Positions 15,881 to 22,913 of a stretch of DNA of 32,747 nt are shown here, one piece after another. Origin of the DNA: Ardenticatenaceae bacterium (GTDB lineage Bacteria; Chloroflexota; Anaerolineae; Promineifilales; Promineifilaceae). Position 1 is the stretch's first letter. Each line of letters starts with the position of its first letter. The notes beneath the pieces were generated by a model that was not told the origin of the DNA, did no database searches, and was given only the letters and a program-made list of their open reading frames with translations. The stretch spans positions 1-32,747 of the forward strand of contig JACKBR010000052.1 in NCBI GenBank assembly GCA_020634495.1, written 5' to 3'. The position numbers and the translations under genes are program-made.

Positions 15881-16660
15881 TTAATGTGTGTGATTGTTGT
15901 GATTCGTTAGCCCATTTTCCGGCCAGCGTGACCGGTTCCAGGCTGTAATGGCTTGTTCCAGTTCGGCCGCATCAAGATCGGGCCAGCGCGTATCTGTAAC
16001 CCAGAAGAACGCATGGCTGCTTTGCCAGAGCAGAAAGTTACTCAGGCGCTGCTCGCCGCCAGTGCGGATGACCAGGTCGGGGTCGGGCAATCCTGCCGTA
16101 TAGAGGCGTTGGCTGAAGGTGTTTTCATCTATGGCGTCGGGGGATAAACGGCCGTCGCGTACATCCTGAATCACGACGCGGGCAGCTTCGACGATTTCAG
16201 AACGGCCGCCATAATTAAGGGCGATATTGAGAATCATGCCGGTATTATTGGCCGTAAGACGGCGGCCTGTTGCCATCGCTTTTTGCACACCGAGCGATAA
16301 ACCACCTTGCTGGCCCAAATAGCGCAGTTGGACATTGTTGCGATTCAGCGTCTTGATTTCTGTAACGGCGTGTTTTTCAAATAAACGCATCAAAAAACGC
16401 ACTTCGCCTTTCGGCCGTTGCCAGTTTTCTGTTGAAAAGGCGTAGAGTGTGACGACTTTTACGCCCATGTGTCCACATATTTCAACTATATCACGGGCGT
16501 TATTCATACCGGCTTCGTGCCCGACCGTGCGGGGTAAGCCACGTTGCTGCGCCCAACGGCCGTTGCCATCCATGATGAACGCGATGTGGGCGGGAACAGC
16601 CGATTTTTCGTATACATCCGGGGACAATTCCATTGTAGGTTCCAAATTTGAATTTTGCAT
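15881..16660 (-). CDS. uppS: cis-Prenyl transferase (undecaprenyl diphosphate synthase)
   Basis: The 259-residue enzyme contains IAFIMDGNGRWAQQRG with catalytic Asp31, the TLYAFSTENW block, and RTGGEQRLSNFLLWQSSHAF. These are the complete UppS signature. The enzyme condenses isopentenyl diphosphate onto farnesyl diphosphate in cis to make the C55 lipid carrier. Length is normal. Upstream is the interrupted ORF 16674-16904; downstream is a glycosyltransferase. It may be the housekeeping enzyme or a specialised copy for this cluster. Confidence 0.9.
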   Translation of the reverse strand: MQNSNLEPTMELSPDVYEKSAVPAHIAFIMDGNGRWAQQRGLPRTVGHEAGMNNARDIVEICGHMGVKVVTLYAFSTENWQRPKGEVRFLMRLFEKHAVTEIKTLNRNNVQLRYLGQQGGLSLGVQKAMATGRRLTANNTGMILNIALNYGGRSEIVEAARVVIQDVRDGRLSPDAIDENTFSQRLYTAGLPDPDLVIRTGGEQRLSNFLLWQSSHAFFWVTDTRWPDLDAAELEQAITAWNRSRWPENGLTNHNNHTH

Positions 16661-16673
16661 ACTTTTTTATTGA

Positions 16674-16904
16674 TTAAATGAAACCCGACCAGTCATTTGG
16701 CTGGCCGAGAAAATATTGAGCAGGCGATTTTAATGGGTCAGGTATCGGCTTCTGAACCGGCGGCGCCTCAAAATCACGATCCACGAACGCTTCCTGCCAT
16801 GCCGAGTTCATCATCGCCTAACAGCGACAGGCATGCTCGTCCAGAATAGGCCCAAGGACATGAACCAAAGTCTCAGTTCCCAGATGGGTGGTGATGTTAG
16901 TCAA
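16674..16904 (-). pseudogene. 77-codon frame interrupted by one amber codon, downstream of the P450
   Basis: On the minus strand one frame from TTG 16904 to TAA at 16674-16676 reads as protein throughout, except for a single TAG at codon 29 (16818-16820). Before it the frame gives a segment with THLGTETLVHVLGPILDEHA. After it comes MMNSAWQEAFVDRDFEAPP and then PAQYFLGQPNDWSGFI. The first codons overlap the P450 stop. CAG to TAG is the simplest cause. ATG-ATG directly after the TAG could restart translation for a 46-residue peptide. The family is unknown; no other feature occupies this 230-bp gap. Confidence 0.45.
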
Positions 16905-18120
16905 CTGTATGAGCTGCCAGCGTCTTCATCGGTAGTGTTCGTACTCCACGCAGGATGAATGAATCTATCCAATTTACTTTGTCGTCTGTTATGACGGCGT
17001 TTGGAATACGCTTAAATATTTCCTCAAACGCGATGCAGGCCTCCAGACGTGCCAACGGCGCTCCCAGACAAAAGTGAATACCAAAACCAAAGGCGACGTG
17101 TTTTTTGTTTTCGCGCAGCAGGTCAAACTCTTCTGGATTGGGGAATACCGTTTCATCATGATTTGCCGAGGCATACAAGGGCATAACAAATGCACCTTGT
17201 GGAATAGTTACGCCGGACAGTTCTACCTCCTGAGTCGCTTCACGGAATAGTCCTAGAACCGGCCCGTTGTAACGTAGTGTCTCTTCAATAAAATCGGGGA
17301 TGAGCGTTGGGTCTGCTTTTAATTGCTCTCTGACTTCTGGATAATCGCGCAAAACAATCGTGGCATTTCCGATAAGGTTTGTTGTGGTTTCATTGCCGGC
17401 GATGAGGAGCAAAACGGTCATGCTCATCACCTCTTCGGCTGTTAGCGTATCCGCTTCTTCTTCAGCACGGATCATGGCACTGATTAAATCGTCCTGCGGC
17501 TCACGACGACGCTCGGCAATGATTTCTTCAAGGTAAGCAAACAACTCGGCACGACTTTGGTTTTGCCGAGAAGCTTCTTCGGGAGGAGGCATTTCCATAC
17601 TAGCACCCAAACTAACCATGTCGTTTGACCACTGCCGAAAATCCTGCCGCCGTTCAGGCTCTACGCCCAGCATTTCCGCAATGACAATAATGGGTAGTGG
17701 AGAGGCTAGATCGTTTATCATATCGAATTCGCCTTTCTGTAGAATCGTGTCAATACATTCATTCGTGATGGCGCGAATTCGAGGAGCCATGTCTTCAATA
17801 GCTTTGGCGGTAAAGGCACGATTGATAAGACGACGTAGTCGGGTATGATCCGGAGGATCCATGCCAAGCATATTGTGTTGCAAAAGACCGGTAATTTCAC
17901 CTTGCATCATGGAGCCAGCCATCATCGTGAAGGCTTTTTGTAACGCGGATGAGGAAAAAAGCTGCGGATTTTTTAGCACATATAGCACATCGTCATATCG
18001 ACTGATGGCATAAAATCCCAGCGGCGCTACAGGTACAGCCGCTGCCGTTTGACGCAGTTGGGCAAACAAAGCGTACGGGTCTTCCTGAAATTCGGGGGAT
18101 ATGATATTAAATTTTGTCAT
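16897..18120 (-). CDS. Cytochrome P450, bacterial class
   Basis: The 407-residue soluble monooxygenase has the I-helix AGNETTT oxygen-activation motif, the K-helix EETLR (ExxR) and the heme-binding FGFGIHFCLGAPLAR with Cys351 as axial ligand. DPPDHTRLRRLINRAF near residue 90 is the usual C-helix region. Electron partners (ferredoxin and reductase) are not encoded nearby. AGGAG lies 6 nt upstream of the ATG. Between a glycosyltransferase and the prenyl transferase, it may hydroxylate a lipid or isoprenoid to create an attachment point for sugar; this is inference. Confidence 0.92.
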   Translation of the reverse strand: MTKFNIISPEFQEDPYALFAQLRQTAAAVPVAPLGFYAISRYDDVLYVLKNPQLFSSSALQKAFTMMAGSMMQGEITGLLQHNMLGMDPPDHTRLRRLINRAFTAKAIEDMAPRIRAITNECIDTILQKGEFDMINDLASPLPIIVIAEMLGVEPERRQDFRQWSNDMVSLGASMEMPPPEEASRQNQSRAELFAYLEEIIAERRREPQDDLISAMIRAEEEADTLTAEEVMSMTVLLLIAGNETTTNLIGNATIVLRDYPEVREQLKADPTLIPDFIEETLRYNGPVLGLFREATQEVELSGVTIPQGAFVMPLYASANHDETVFPNPEEFDLLRENKKHVAFGFGIHFCLGAPLARLEACIAFEEIFKRIPNAVITDDKVNWIDSFILRGVRTLPMKTLAAHTVD

Positions 18121-18181
18121 TTAAAACTCCTATTTGGATTGATCGATTTACTTGTTGAAACGTTTTGTGATGTTCGTCTCT

Positions 18182-18916
18182 TTACAGTCGGACGTCAGCC
18201 GTTTTCTGGCGAAATACACCACGTTTTTGCAGTGCGTAAGAGGCGTAATTGCTCCACCGGTAGCCTACAGTCTTGACTGGTTCCTTACGGAAACGGCGGG
18301 CAGATGCCCAAACAACCAGGTCTGGTATGACGCTCACAGAGCCGATGGTAGATAAACGCAGCGTCAGGTCTACATCATCCAGACCCAAGGGACTGGTGAT
18401 AGCGGGATCAAACCCGCCTACTTGTTCGTAAGCGCTTTTCCGCACAGCCAGATTTTGTGTGGATAAAGGTTGCCGCCGGGCAATTTTCCCGACTGCTTGG
18501 AAGAGGTTAAGCCGATTTGTGATATGAGTAAGGAAATGCAAGTAGGGCGGTGCATCATGGTAAAGTGCATATCCGCCTATGGCAATGAACGACGGCCGTT
18601 CAGTGAAAACCTGCTGGATATGAGCCAGCCAATTCGCCGGCACGATGCAATCAGCATCAGTAGAGGCGATGATATTGGCCCGGGCAGCGGCAAAGCCGGC
18701 GCGCCTTGCCAGGCCAACTCCTTTACGCGGTTCATGGATTAGGCGCACGCCAGCCTGCATGGCAATGTCGGCGGTACGGTCGGTAGAAGCATTATCTACA
18801 ACGATGATTTCATAAGGAAAGGAACAGTTTTGCCCGCACAATGAATCCAGACAAGTTGGCAAAGTTCGTTCTTCATTGTAGGCAGGGACAACAATAGAGA
18901 TAGTGGGTTGGGACAT
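18182..18916 (-). CDS. Family 2 glycosyltransferase, CruC-like context
   Basis: The 244-residue GT-A enzyme has ISIVVPAYNEERTLPTCL, VVDNASTDRTADIA, the STDADCIVP metal motif and a C-terminal GLDDVDLTLRL acceptor-site block typical of GT2. I chose ATG 18916 (GGAAAAC upstream) over 18934. It lies between the WPF-peptide genes and the P450. The pairing of a GT2 with a PlsC-like acyltransferase recalls carotenoid glycoside ester synthesis (CruC/CruD), but no carotenoid backbone gene is in the window, so the acceptor is open. Confidence 0.82.
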   Translation of the reverse strand: MSQPTISIVVPAYNEERTLPTCLDSLCGQNCSFPYEIIVVDNASTDRTADIAMQAGVRLIHEPRKGVGLARRAGFAAARANIIASTDADCIVPANWLAHIQQVFTERPSFIAIGGYALYHDAPPYLHFLTHITNRLNLFQAVGKIARRQPLSTQNLAVRKSAYEQVGGFDPAITSPLGLDDVDLTLRLSTIGSVSVIPDLVVWASARRFRKEPVKTVGYRWSNYASYALQKRGVFRQKTADVRL

Positions 18917-18956
18917 GATGTTTTCCTGTTGCAAGTTTTTCTCCTACTAGTAGGGT

Positions 18957-19067
18957 TTACCGGCGATCAAACGGCCATTTGCGTTGAAACCAGGCGTAAG
19001 TCAAGTAACCCAAAAGCGCCATAGTGAAATTGTTAGCAACGATGACTGCCGGACAAATGGTGATCAT
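18957..19067 (-). CDS. WPF micropeptide A, single-helix membrane protein
   Basis: The 36-residue protein starts at ATG 19067 and ends with TAA at 18957-18959. One hydrophobic helix (about residues 5-25, including MALLGYLTYAWF) is followed by the C-terminal motif QRKWPFDRR. It shares YL..AW..RKWPFD with peptide C (20486-20614) and KWPF with D. It lies 41 bp upstream of the GT2 start on the same strand. No good ribosome binding site is visible, and the IS at 19089-20200 has cut it off from the upstream run, so expression may be reduced. Confidence 0.55.
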   Translation of the reverse strand: MITICPAVIVANNFTMALLGYLTYAWFQRKWPFDRR

Positions 19068-19080
19068 GTTTATGATAGAT

Positions 19081-19088
19081 AGTTATGT
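19081..19088. repeat. 8-bp target-site duplication (left copy)
   Basis: AGTTATGT here and at 20201-20208 exactly flank the insertion sequence. A perfect duplication indicates a simple insertion without later rearrangement, and probably a fairly recent one. Confidence 0.9.
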
Positions 19089-20200
19089 GAGGGGTGTGCA
19101 GCCTCTTAAGAAAACGCAGTCCTAATAGGCGTGATTTTTCTCAAGGGCAACCCCAAAATACTGTTCATTATCATAGCAATTTGCACGGTCAAGGCTCCCA
19201 GAGCCAAAACCGTTCGGACATTAACAAATTTCGGTACAGGCAATTGCTTTTGTCTACCGGAAACACCAATCACTTTGGCAATCAAGTCAAAAAGCGGTTC
19301 GACACTGGTACTGCGCTTCTTGAAGCGTTCCTGGACATCCGGTTCAGCCAAGAGCTGATGATAAGCTTGGGCATAACGGCCGTTGACCCAACGCAATGCC
19401 GGCGTGATGAGCAATGTGCCTTGTTTGATCCAGTTACGGATACGCATGGCCTTGGTGTAGCGGTCATCAGCTGTCAAACTGGCTGGCTGCAATTGGTTGA
19501 GGATGAAATCAGCTTTCCGGTCGAGAATAGCGCCATCAGCAACAGCGGCTGTTGTCACACAAACTGCTTTAGGAAAAGCGGCTTCCGTACAGGTGATGTG
19601 TAGCCCATAGCCATAGACCCATCCCTGATAGCCGCTTTTGCCCCAGGTGGCATCGGTATCCAGACGACGCAATTTAGGCGGGATACGCCCTTCTTGGCGA
19701 TCAGACTGGTGCCAGACAGGACCATCGGCTTTGAACAGGCTTTTGTCCTCAGCCAGATGATTATTGGCAAATGCTTCATCCAAGTCAGCGACTTGACCAC
19801 CGACAAAGGCAACGAAATTGCCGACGATGTCACCCAACTTCTTAAATTGGCGTGAAATCGTGGTGCGATGCGGCACCGTTTCAAAGCCAAGCAGCTCCTG
19901 CATTTCGGGATGAGCAACCAGCCAGTCATGCTGGGTCTTGAATTGATGGATACGCCGGAATTGCATGATCATGAAAAAGAGAATCATTTCCCGGTATTTG
20001 TAGGTGCAGAGGTTTTGATACTTCAACACGACCGGGTTTGTTTGGACAAATTTATCAAATAAGGTGATGATTAGGTGAGCATAGTCGGTTAGAGTTGGTT
20101 GATCCATTGGGTTCTCCTGTAACGAATTGGTCTTTATTACAAGTGAATCCACTTTGATCGACTATGCCAACTCTTTTCTCAAAATCTATGCACACCCCTC
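19089..20200 (-). mobile_element. IS4/IS5-superfamily insertion sequence, 1112 bp
   Basis: The terminal inverted repeats are GAGGGGTGTGCA (19089-19100) and TGCACACCCCTC (20189-20200), perfect over 12 bp, and flanked by the 8-bp duplication AGTTATGT. One transposase gene fills the minus strand. Removing the element joins peptide B (20268-20396) to the upstream region of peptide A (18957-19067), so the element landed inside the cluster of small membrane protein genes. Confidence 0.93.
19106..20107 (-). CDS. DDE transposase (IS4/IS5 superfamily)
   Basis: The 333-residue transposase starts at ATG 20107 with AGGAG 6 nt upstream. The likely catalytic residues are Asp in RRLDTDATWGKSG, Asp in SLTADDRYTKAM and Glu in STSVEPLFDLIAKV. 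The last block resembles the Y/F..R..IE region common to DDE_Tnp_1 enzymes. The reading frame is intact, so the element may be active. A sub-family was not assigned. Confidence 0.88.
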   Translation of the reverse strand: MDQPTLTDYAHLIITLFDKFVQTNPVVLKYQNLCTYKYREMILFFMIMQFRRIHQFKTQHDWLVAHPEMQELLGFETVPHRTTISRQFKKLGDIVGNFVAFVGGQVADLDEAFANNHLAEDKSLFKADGPVWHQSDRQEGRIPPKLRRLDTDATWGKSGYQGWVYGYGLHITCTEAAFPKAVCVTTAAVADGAILDRKADFILNQLQPASLTADDRYTKAMRIRNWIKQGTLLITPALRWVNGRYAQAYHQLLAEPDVQERFKKRSTSVEPLFDLIAKVIGVSGRQKQLPVPKFVNVRTVLALGALTVQIAMIMNSILGLPLRKITPIRTAFS

Positions 20201-20208
20201 AGTTATGT
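20201..20208. repeat. 8-bp target-site duplication (right copy)
   Basis: AGTTATGT is identical to 19081-19088 and marks the right junction of the insertion sequence. Confidence 0.9.
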
Positions 20209-20267
20209 ACGATGATTGGTCACTGTCTTACTCTCTGGGCAGGAACCGATCATTATCGTGGTACCAT

Positions 20268-20396
20268 TTACTCCCAAGGTGGGGTAGAGCTAAAGGGCCA
20301 TACATTCTGTGACCAGGCGAAAGCCCCGTAGACACCTGCCGCTATGACAATGATGCCGACGATAATAACTAATGGGTTGGTCATAAATTCGAGCAT
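20268..20396 (-). CDS. WPF micropeptide B, single-helix membrane protein
   Basis: The 42-residue protein from ATG 20396 has a strong ribosome binding site (AAGGAG, 6 nt upstream). A hydrophobic helix covers about residues 8-27 (rich in I, V, G and A), followed by AFAWSQNVWPFSSTPPWE at the C-terminus. The PPWE ending is shared with peptide D, so B and D form one subtype. It is the last small gene before the IS in the minus-strand run. No family was recognised. The good ribosome binding site and conserved tail argue for a real gene. Confidence 0.7.
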   Translation of the reverse strand: MLEFMTNPLVIIVGIIVIAAGVYGAFAWSQNVWPFSSTPPWE

Positions 20397-20485
20397 ATCA
20401 AACTCCTTTTAGTTCAATAAAGCTCCTACCTCTTCAAGTGAAGGGTTGTTTTGGTGTACTTCTGTAATTCTGTTGCCACAGCGTG

Positions 20486-20614
20486 TTACTTAGAGTCAAA
20501 AGGCCATTTACGATGGAGCCAGGCGTGCGCCAGGTACCAAACAACAACAATAACAGTCAGGTGTGCCATTACTTGGTAAACAAGTGTCGAGTCTGTTTGT
20601 GACATGCGTGCCAT
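20486..20614 (-). CDS. WPF micropeptide C, single-helix membrane protein
   Basis: The 42-residue protein from ATG 20614 (or Met4) has a polar N-terminus, a hydrophobic helix at about residues 16-31 (HLTVIVVVWYLAHAWL) and the tail HRKWPFDSK. The tail matches peptide A (RKWPFDRR), so A and C form a second subtype. It starts 11 nt after the stop of peptide D and is probably coupled to it. The ribosome binding site is weak. The 89 bp separating it from peptide B hold nothing else recognisable. Confidence 0.62.
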   Translation of the reverse strand: MARMSQTDSTLVYQVMAHLTVIVVVWYLAHAWLHRKWPFDSK

Positions 20615-20625
20615 TCTCAGGTTAC

Positions 20626-20742
20626 CTATTCCCAGGGCGGCTTGGGGCCAAAGGGCCACTTCCCCTGGGCTTTAGCGTGAGCCAGGTAGCCCAGAAGCAC
20701 GAAAACCGTTGTGCCTAATCCGATAATCCCTGGGTTCGCCAT
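20626..20742 (-). CDS. WPF micropeptide D, single-helix membrane protein
   Basis: The 38-residue protein from ATG 20742 has a helix at about residues 5-24 (IIGLGTTVFVLLGYLAHA) and the tail AQGKWPFGPKPPWE. It shares LLGYL with peptide A, YLAHA with C and the PPWE ending with B, tying the four together as one family. It begins 34 nt after the acyltransferase stop on the same strand. The ribosome binding site is not obvious, so expression may rely on coupling. Function is unknown; a small subunit or scaffold for the neighbouring membrane-lipid enzymes is one idea. Confidence 0.65.
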   Translation of the reverse strand: MANPGIIGLGTTVFVLLGYLAHAKAQGKWPFGPKPPWE

Positions 20743-20776
20743 CAAAAAATGACTTGTTTGCACTTGGCATTCCCTT

Positions 20777-21397
20777 TCACTGGTTTTTACCCCGAACACC
20801 TACAAAGAGGGACTGGAGGTACTCCAGGTCAGCCGCTACGTTGTCGGTGGCGTGAAATGCCGGCTTGAACGTCATGATCTTACGGCCGTAATCGAACAAA
20901 ATGGGCACAATCGGTGCCTCAGCCCCTTGAGCAATATGATAAAATCCTGTTTTCCATTGCGCGCCTCTTGCTCGCGTTCCTTGAGGCAGAATAACCAATA
21001 CGTATTCCTGGCGGCGCTCGAACTCCTTTATCGTCTGCGGGACGAGACCCTGGGAAATGCGCCGGTTCACCGGAAGACCGCCTAACCAACGCATAAAACC
21101 GCCATGAGGCCAGCGAAATAGTGATTGCTTGGCCCACCAAAATGCCCGAAGTTTCAATGCCCAAATAACAACCATGCCCAAGACCATGTCCCAATTGGAT
21201 GTATGGGGCGCGCCTATAAGAATCATTTTGGATTGATTGGGAAATTCGCCTACAAGCTGCCAGCCAAACAGAGCCAATATGCTTCTGGCTATGGTTTGGG
21301 TAAAGCGATTGCCGCGTTTTGGTACCGCATCACCAATACTCAAAAAAACAACTTTTCGATTCTTAAATGAGGGCAGCTTGACGCTGTACTGAGTCAT
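20777..21397 (-). CDS. PlsC/CruD-like lysophospholipid acyltransferase
   Basis: The 206-residue membrane-associated acyltransferase has motif I APHTSNWD (His65 and Asp70, HX4D), VNRR near residue 110 and motif III LPQGTRAR (Pro138-Arg142, usually PEGTR). The family moves an acyl chain from acyl-CoA or acyl-ACP to a glycerolipid or, in CruD-type members, to a sugar. AGGAGG lies 9 nt upstream of the ATG. It opens the long minus-strand run of WPF peptides, GT2, P450 and UppS, with a regulator-like tandem site upstream at 21459. Confidence 0.85.
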   Translation of the reverse strand: MTQYSVKLPSFKNRKVVFLSIGDAVPKRGNRFTQTIARSILALFGWQLVGEFPNQSKMILIGAPHTSNWDMVLGMVVIWALKLRAFWWAKQSLFRWPHGGFMRWLGGLPVNRRISQGLVPQTIKEFERRQEYVLVILPQGTRARGAQWKTGFYHIAQGAEAPIVPILFDYGRKIMTFKPAFHATDNVAADLEYLQSLFVGVRGKNQ

Positions 21398-21458
21398 GGG
21401 TTCAAACCTCCTTCCTGAAAAACAATTCTTGTGTAGGAAACCTTGTAAGACAAAATAA

Positions 21459-21475
21459 CCTAAAAAGCCTAAAAT
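21459..21475 (-). promoter_or_regulatory. Tandem CCTAAAA operator upstream of the acyltransferase run
   Basis: CCTAAAAAGCCTAAAAT is identical in 15 of 17 positions to the site at 22220-22236 in front of the regulator gene. Two CCTAAAA half-sites with a 9-bp period would suit binding by a winged-helix dimer on one helical face. A third TTTAGG lies at 21489-21494. The site is about 60 bp upstream of the acyltransferase start, where it would overlap the promoter. No convincing -35/-10 pair can be chosen here. Confidence 0.5.
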
Positions 21476-21489
21476 ACCGAGTAAAAAAT

Positions 21490-22194
21490 TTAGGATCCGA
21501 CGATTTCCATGACCTGGTTGACAAAATCGGCTAGACGACGGCGGCTTTTGACATTCAAGCGGCCGATCATTTCTTGGTAACGGCCGGTTTGCGCCAATAA
21601 TGCATTGGTGGTGCGCCGGTTGGCCCGTTCCACAAAGGAAAGCCCCACAGCCATACCGCCAAAGGCGTTTAGGCCTAATTCATTGGGCAAACCCAGATTG
21701 TGCAATCTTTCAAAAAACGTTGAATCGGCAATATCCTCTTTGAGTTGGTACGCTTGCAGGATAACGGCCGTTATCATTTCGGCCATGTATAGTAATGGCG
21801 ACCGCTGTTCAGCGATGCGGATCAGCAAATCATCGAGTAAATCCTGGTAATCAGATCCCTTTCCTACACGCAGCGCTCGCAGGATGCGTTCTTTTACAAT
21901 GTTCCACTCCTCTTGCTGCCATTCTTCACCAGCCAATTTATCTAACAATGCCTGTGCGGCGGCTGTAGGACGAAAAACAACTCTGGCGCGACCGCTGCCC
22001 TCTCGTTGCGATGGGGGTACAAACTCGGAAGTGAGCAGCCCCCGCTCTTCCAGTAAGCGCAACATGTCGTAAGCGGTAACAGGATTGACGCCGAGGTGTT
22101 CGGCAACGTCCGTGTAGTGCAAAGCTTCCTCATTTTGGCGGTACAGATCGAGGAACTTGCTGAGAACTGTCTGTTGGCGTCGGGTGAGTTTCAT
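21490..22194 (-). CDS. Winged-helix transcriptional regulator (copy 2)
   Basis: The 234-residue paralogue of the gene at 674-1387 begins MKLTRRQQTVLSKFLDLYRQ, with a helix-turn-helix around residues 25-55 (GVNPVTAYDMLRLLEERG) and a wing with FVPPSQREGSGRARVVFRP. The C-terminal 150 residues are helical and end near NRRTTNALLAQTGRYQEMI. The AYDMLR recognition core is identical in the two copies, in line with the similar CTAAAAT motifs near both. It lies just upstream of the acyltransferase run on the same strand, so it is the likely regulator of that run and of itself. Confidence 0.78.
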   Translation of the reverse strand: MKLTRRQQTVLSKFLDLYRQNEEALHYTDVAEHLGVNPVTAYDMLRLLEERGLLTSEFVPPSQREGSGRARVVFRPTAAAQALLDKLAGEEWQQEEWNIVKERILRALRVGKGSDYQDLLDDLLIRIAEQRSPLLYMAEMITAVILQAYQLKEDIADSTFFERLHNLGLPNELGLNAFGGMAVGLSFVERANRRTTNALLAQTGRYQEMIGRLNVKSRRRLADFVNQVMEIVGS

Positions 22195-22219
22195 GCGCTT
22201 TCCTTTTATGGAAAAATAT

Positions 22220-22265
22220 CCTAAAATTCCTAAAATAGGTTAACAAAATTGAAAGGTTTTGTCAA
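22220..22265 (-). promoter_or_regulatory. Promoter and tandem operator of regulator copy 2
   Basis: On the minus strand TTGACA (22265-22260) is followed after 17 bp by a weak TAACCT. Directly downstream comes the tandem operator CCTAAAATTCCTAAAAT (plus-strand 22220-22236). A repressor bound there would cover the transcription start, so negative autoregulation is inferred. Confidence 0.5.
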
Positions 22266-22272
22266 AATTTGC

Positions 22273-22287
22273 GTGTACTTTGCACAC
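22273..22287. promoter_or_regulatory. Imperfect palindrome, candidate MarR operator
   Basis: GTGTACTTTGCACAC is a near-perfect 15-bp inverted repeat in the spacer between the divergent regulator copy 2 and the marR-type gene. MarR proteins commonly bind 15-20-bp palindromes beside their own gene. The assignment is by position only. Confidence 0.35.
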
Positions 22288-22361
22288 AACTAGCGGCGGC
22301 AGAAAAATTTGGTGTCGTATAGAACCTGTCGGCAATATCAGCGGCAAATGGAGAGGCGCGC

Positions 22362-22868
22362 ATGTCAAAGCACCCCTTTGGCCAGGAGAAACAAGAAAAT
22401 TGGCTGGCGTTTGTTCAAGGGTTGGACGCAGAGATTAATCCCGACGCGCTGCGGTTAATGGACAAATTGGGGACTGTATCTCATACCTTACACCAATTAG
22501 GGGCGGTTAGCCTGGCTGATACCGACCTTTCCTATGCCCGTTTTCGCTTGTTAATGAGGTTGTGGTTTTGTGAAGAGTTTGAAGGGCGATCTGAACTGAA
22601 TCCTTCTGAGATTAGTGAGATGCAAGGCGTTAGCCGTAGTACGATCAGCTCTCTTATCCGTGATTTGGAGGCAAAAGGGTTGATTGAGCGCCATCTGGAC
22701 AAAAAAGATCGCCGCCGATTTAACATTAGCTTAACTGAAGACGGACGTTCCCGTGTACACGCCTATGCCAGCCAACATTTTCAGATCATTATCGATAGAT
22801 TTAGCGTTTTAACCCCTGAAGAACAGACGCAGTTAAGTGACTTGTTGACGAAACTTATTCCCCATTAG
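22362..22868 (+). CDS. MarR-family transcriptional regulator
   Basis: The 168-residue protein has the MarR winged helix with LNPSEISEMQGVSRSTISSLIRDLEAKGLIER (about residues 80-112) followed by the canonical wing DKKDRRRFNISLTEDG. N- and C-terminal helices would form the dimer. GGAGAGG lies before ATG 22362. It is divergent from regulator copy 2 and convergent with the TauE-like gene. Ligand and targets are unknown. Confidence 0.87.
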   Translation: MSKHPFGQEKQENWLAFVQGLDAEINPDALRLMDKLGTVSHTLHQLGAVSLADTDLSYARFRLLMRLWFCEEFEGRSELNPSEISEMQGVSRSTISSLIRDLEAKGLIERHLDKKDRRRFNISLTEDGRSRVHAYASQHFQIIIDRFSVLTPEEQTQLSDLLTKLIPH

Positions 22869-22913
22869 ATAGGTTCTCGGTTGGCGACAGATGGATGAGG
22901 GGTGAAATTGAGC

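Noticed and set aside
18957..20742. WPF peptides as light-harvesting antenna polypeptides
   Set aside because: The helix followed by AH and an aromatic/Pro tail is superficially similar. However, the His-to-Trp spacing differs, two of the four lack a His in that place, and no bacteriochlorophyll genes are in the window.
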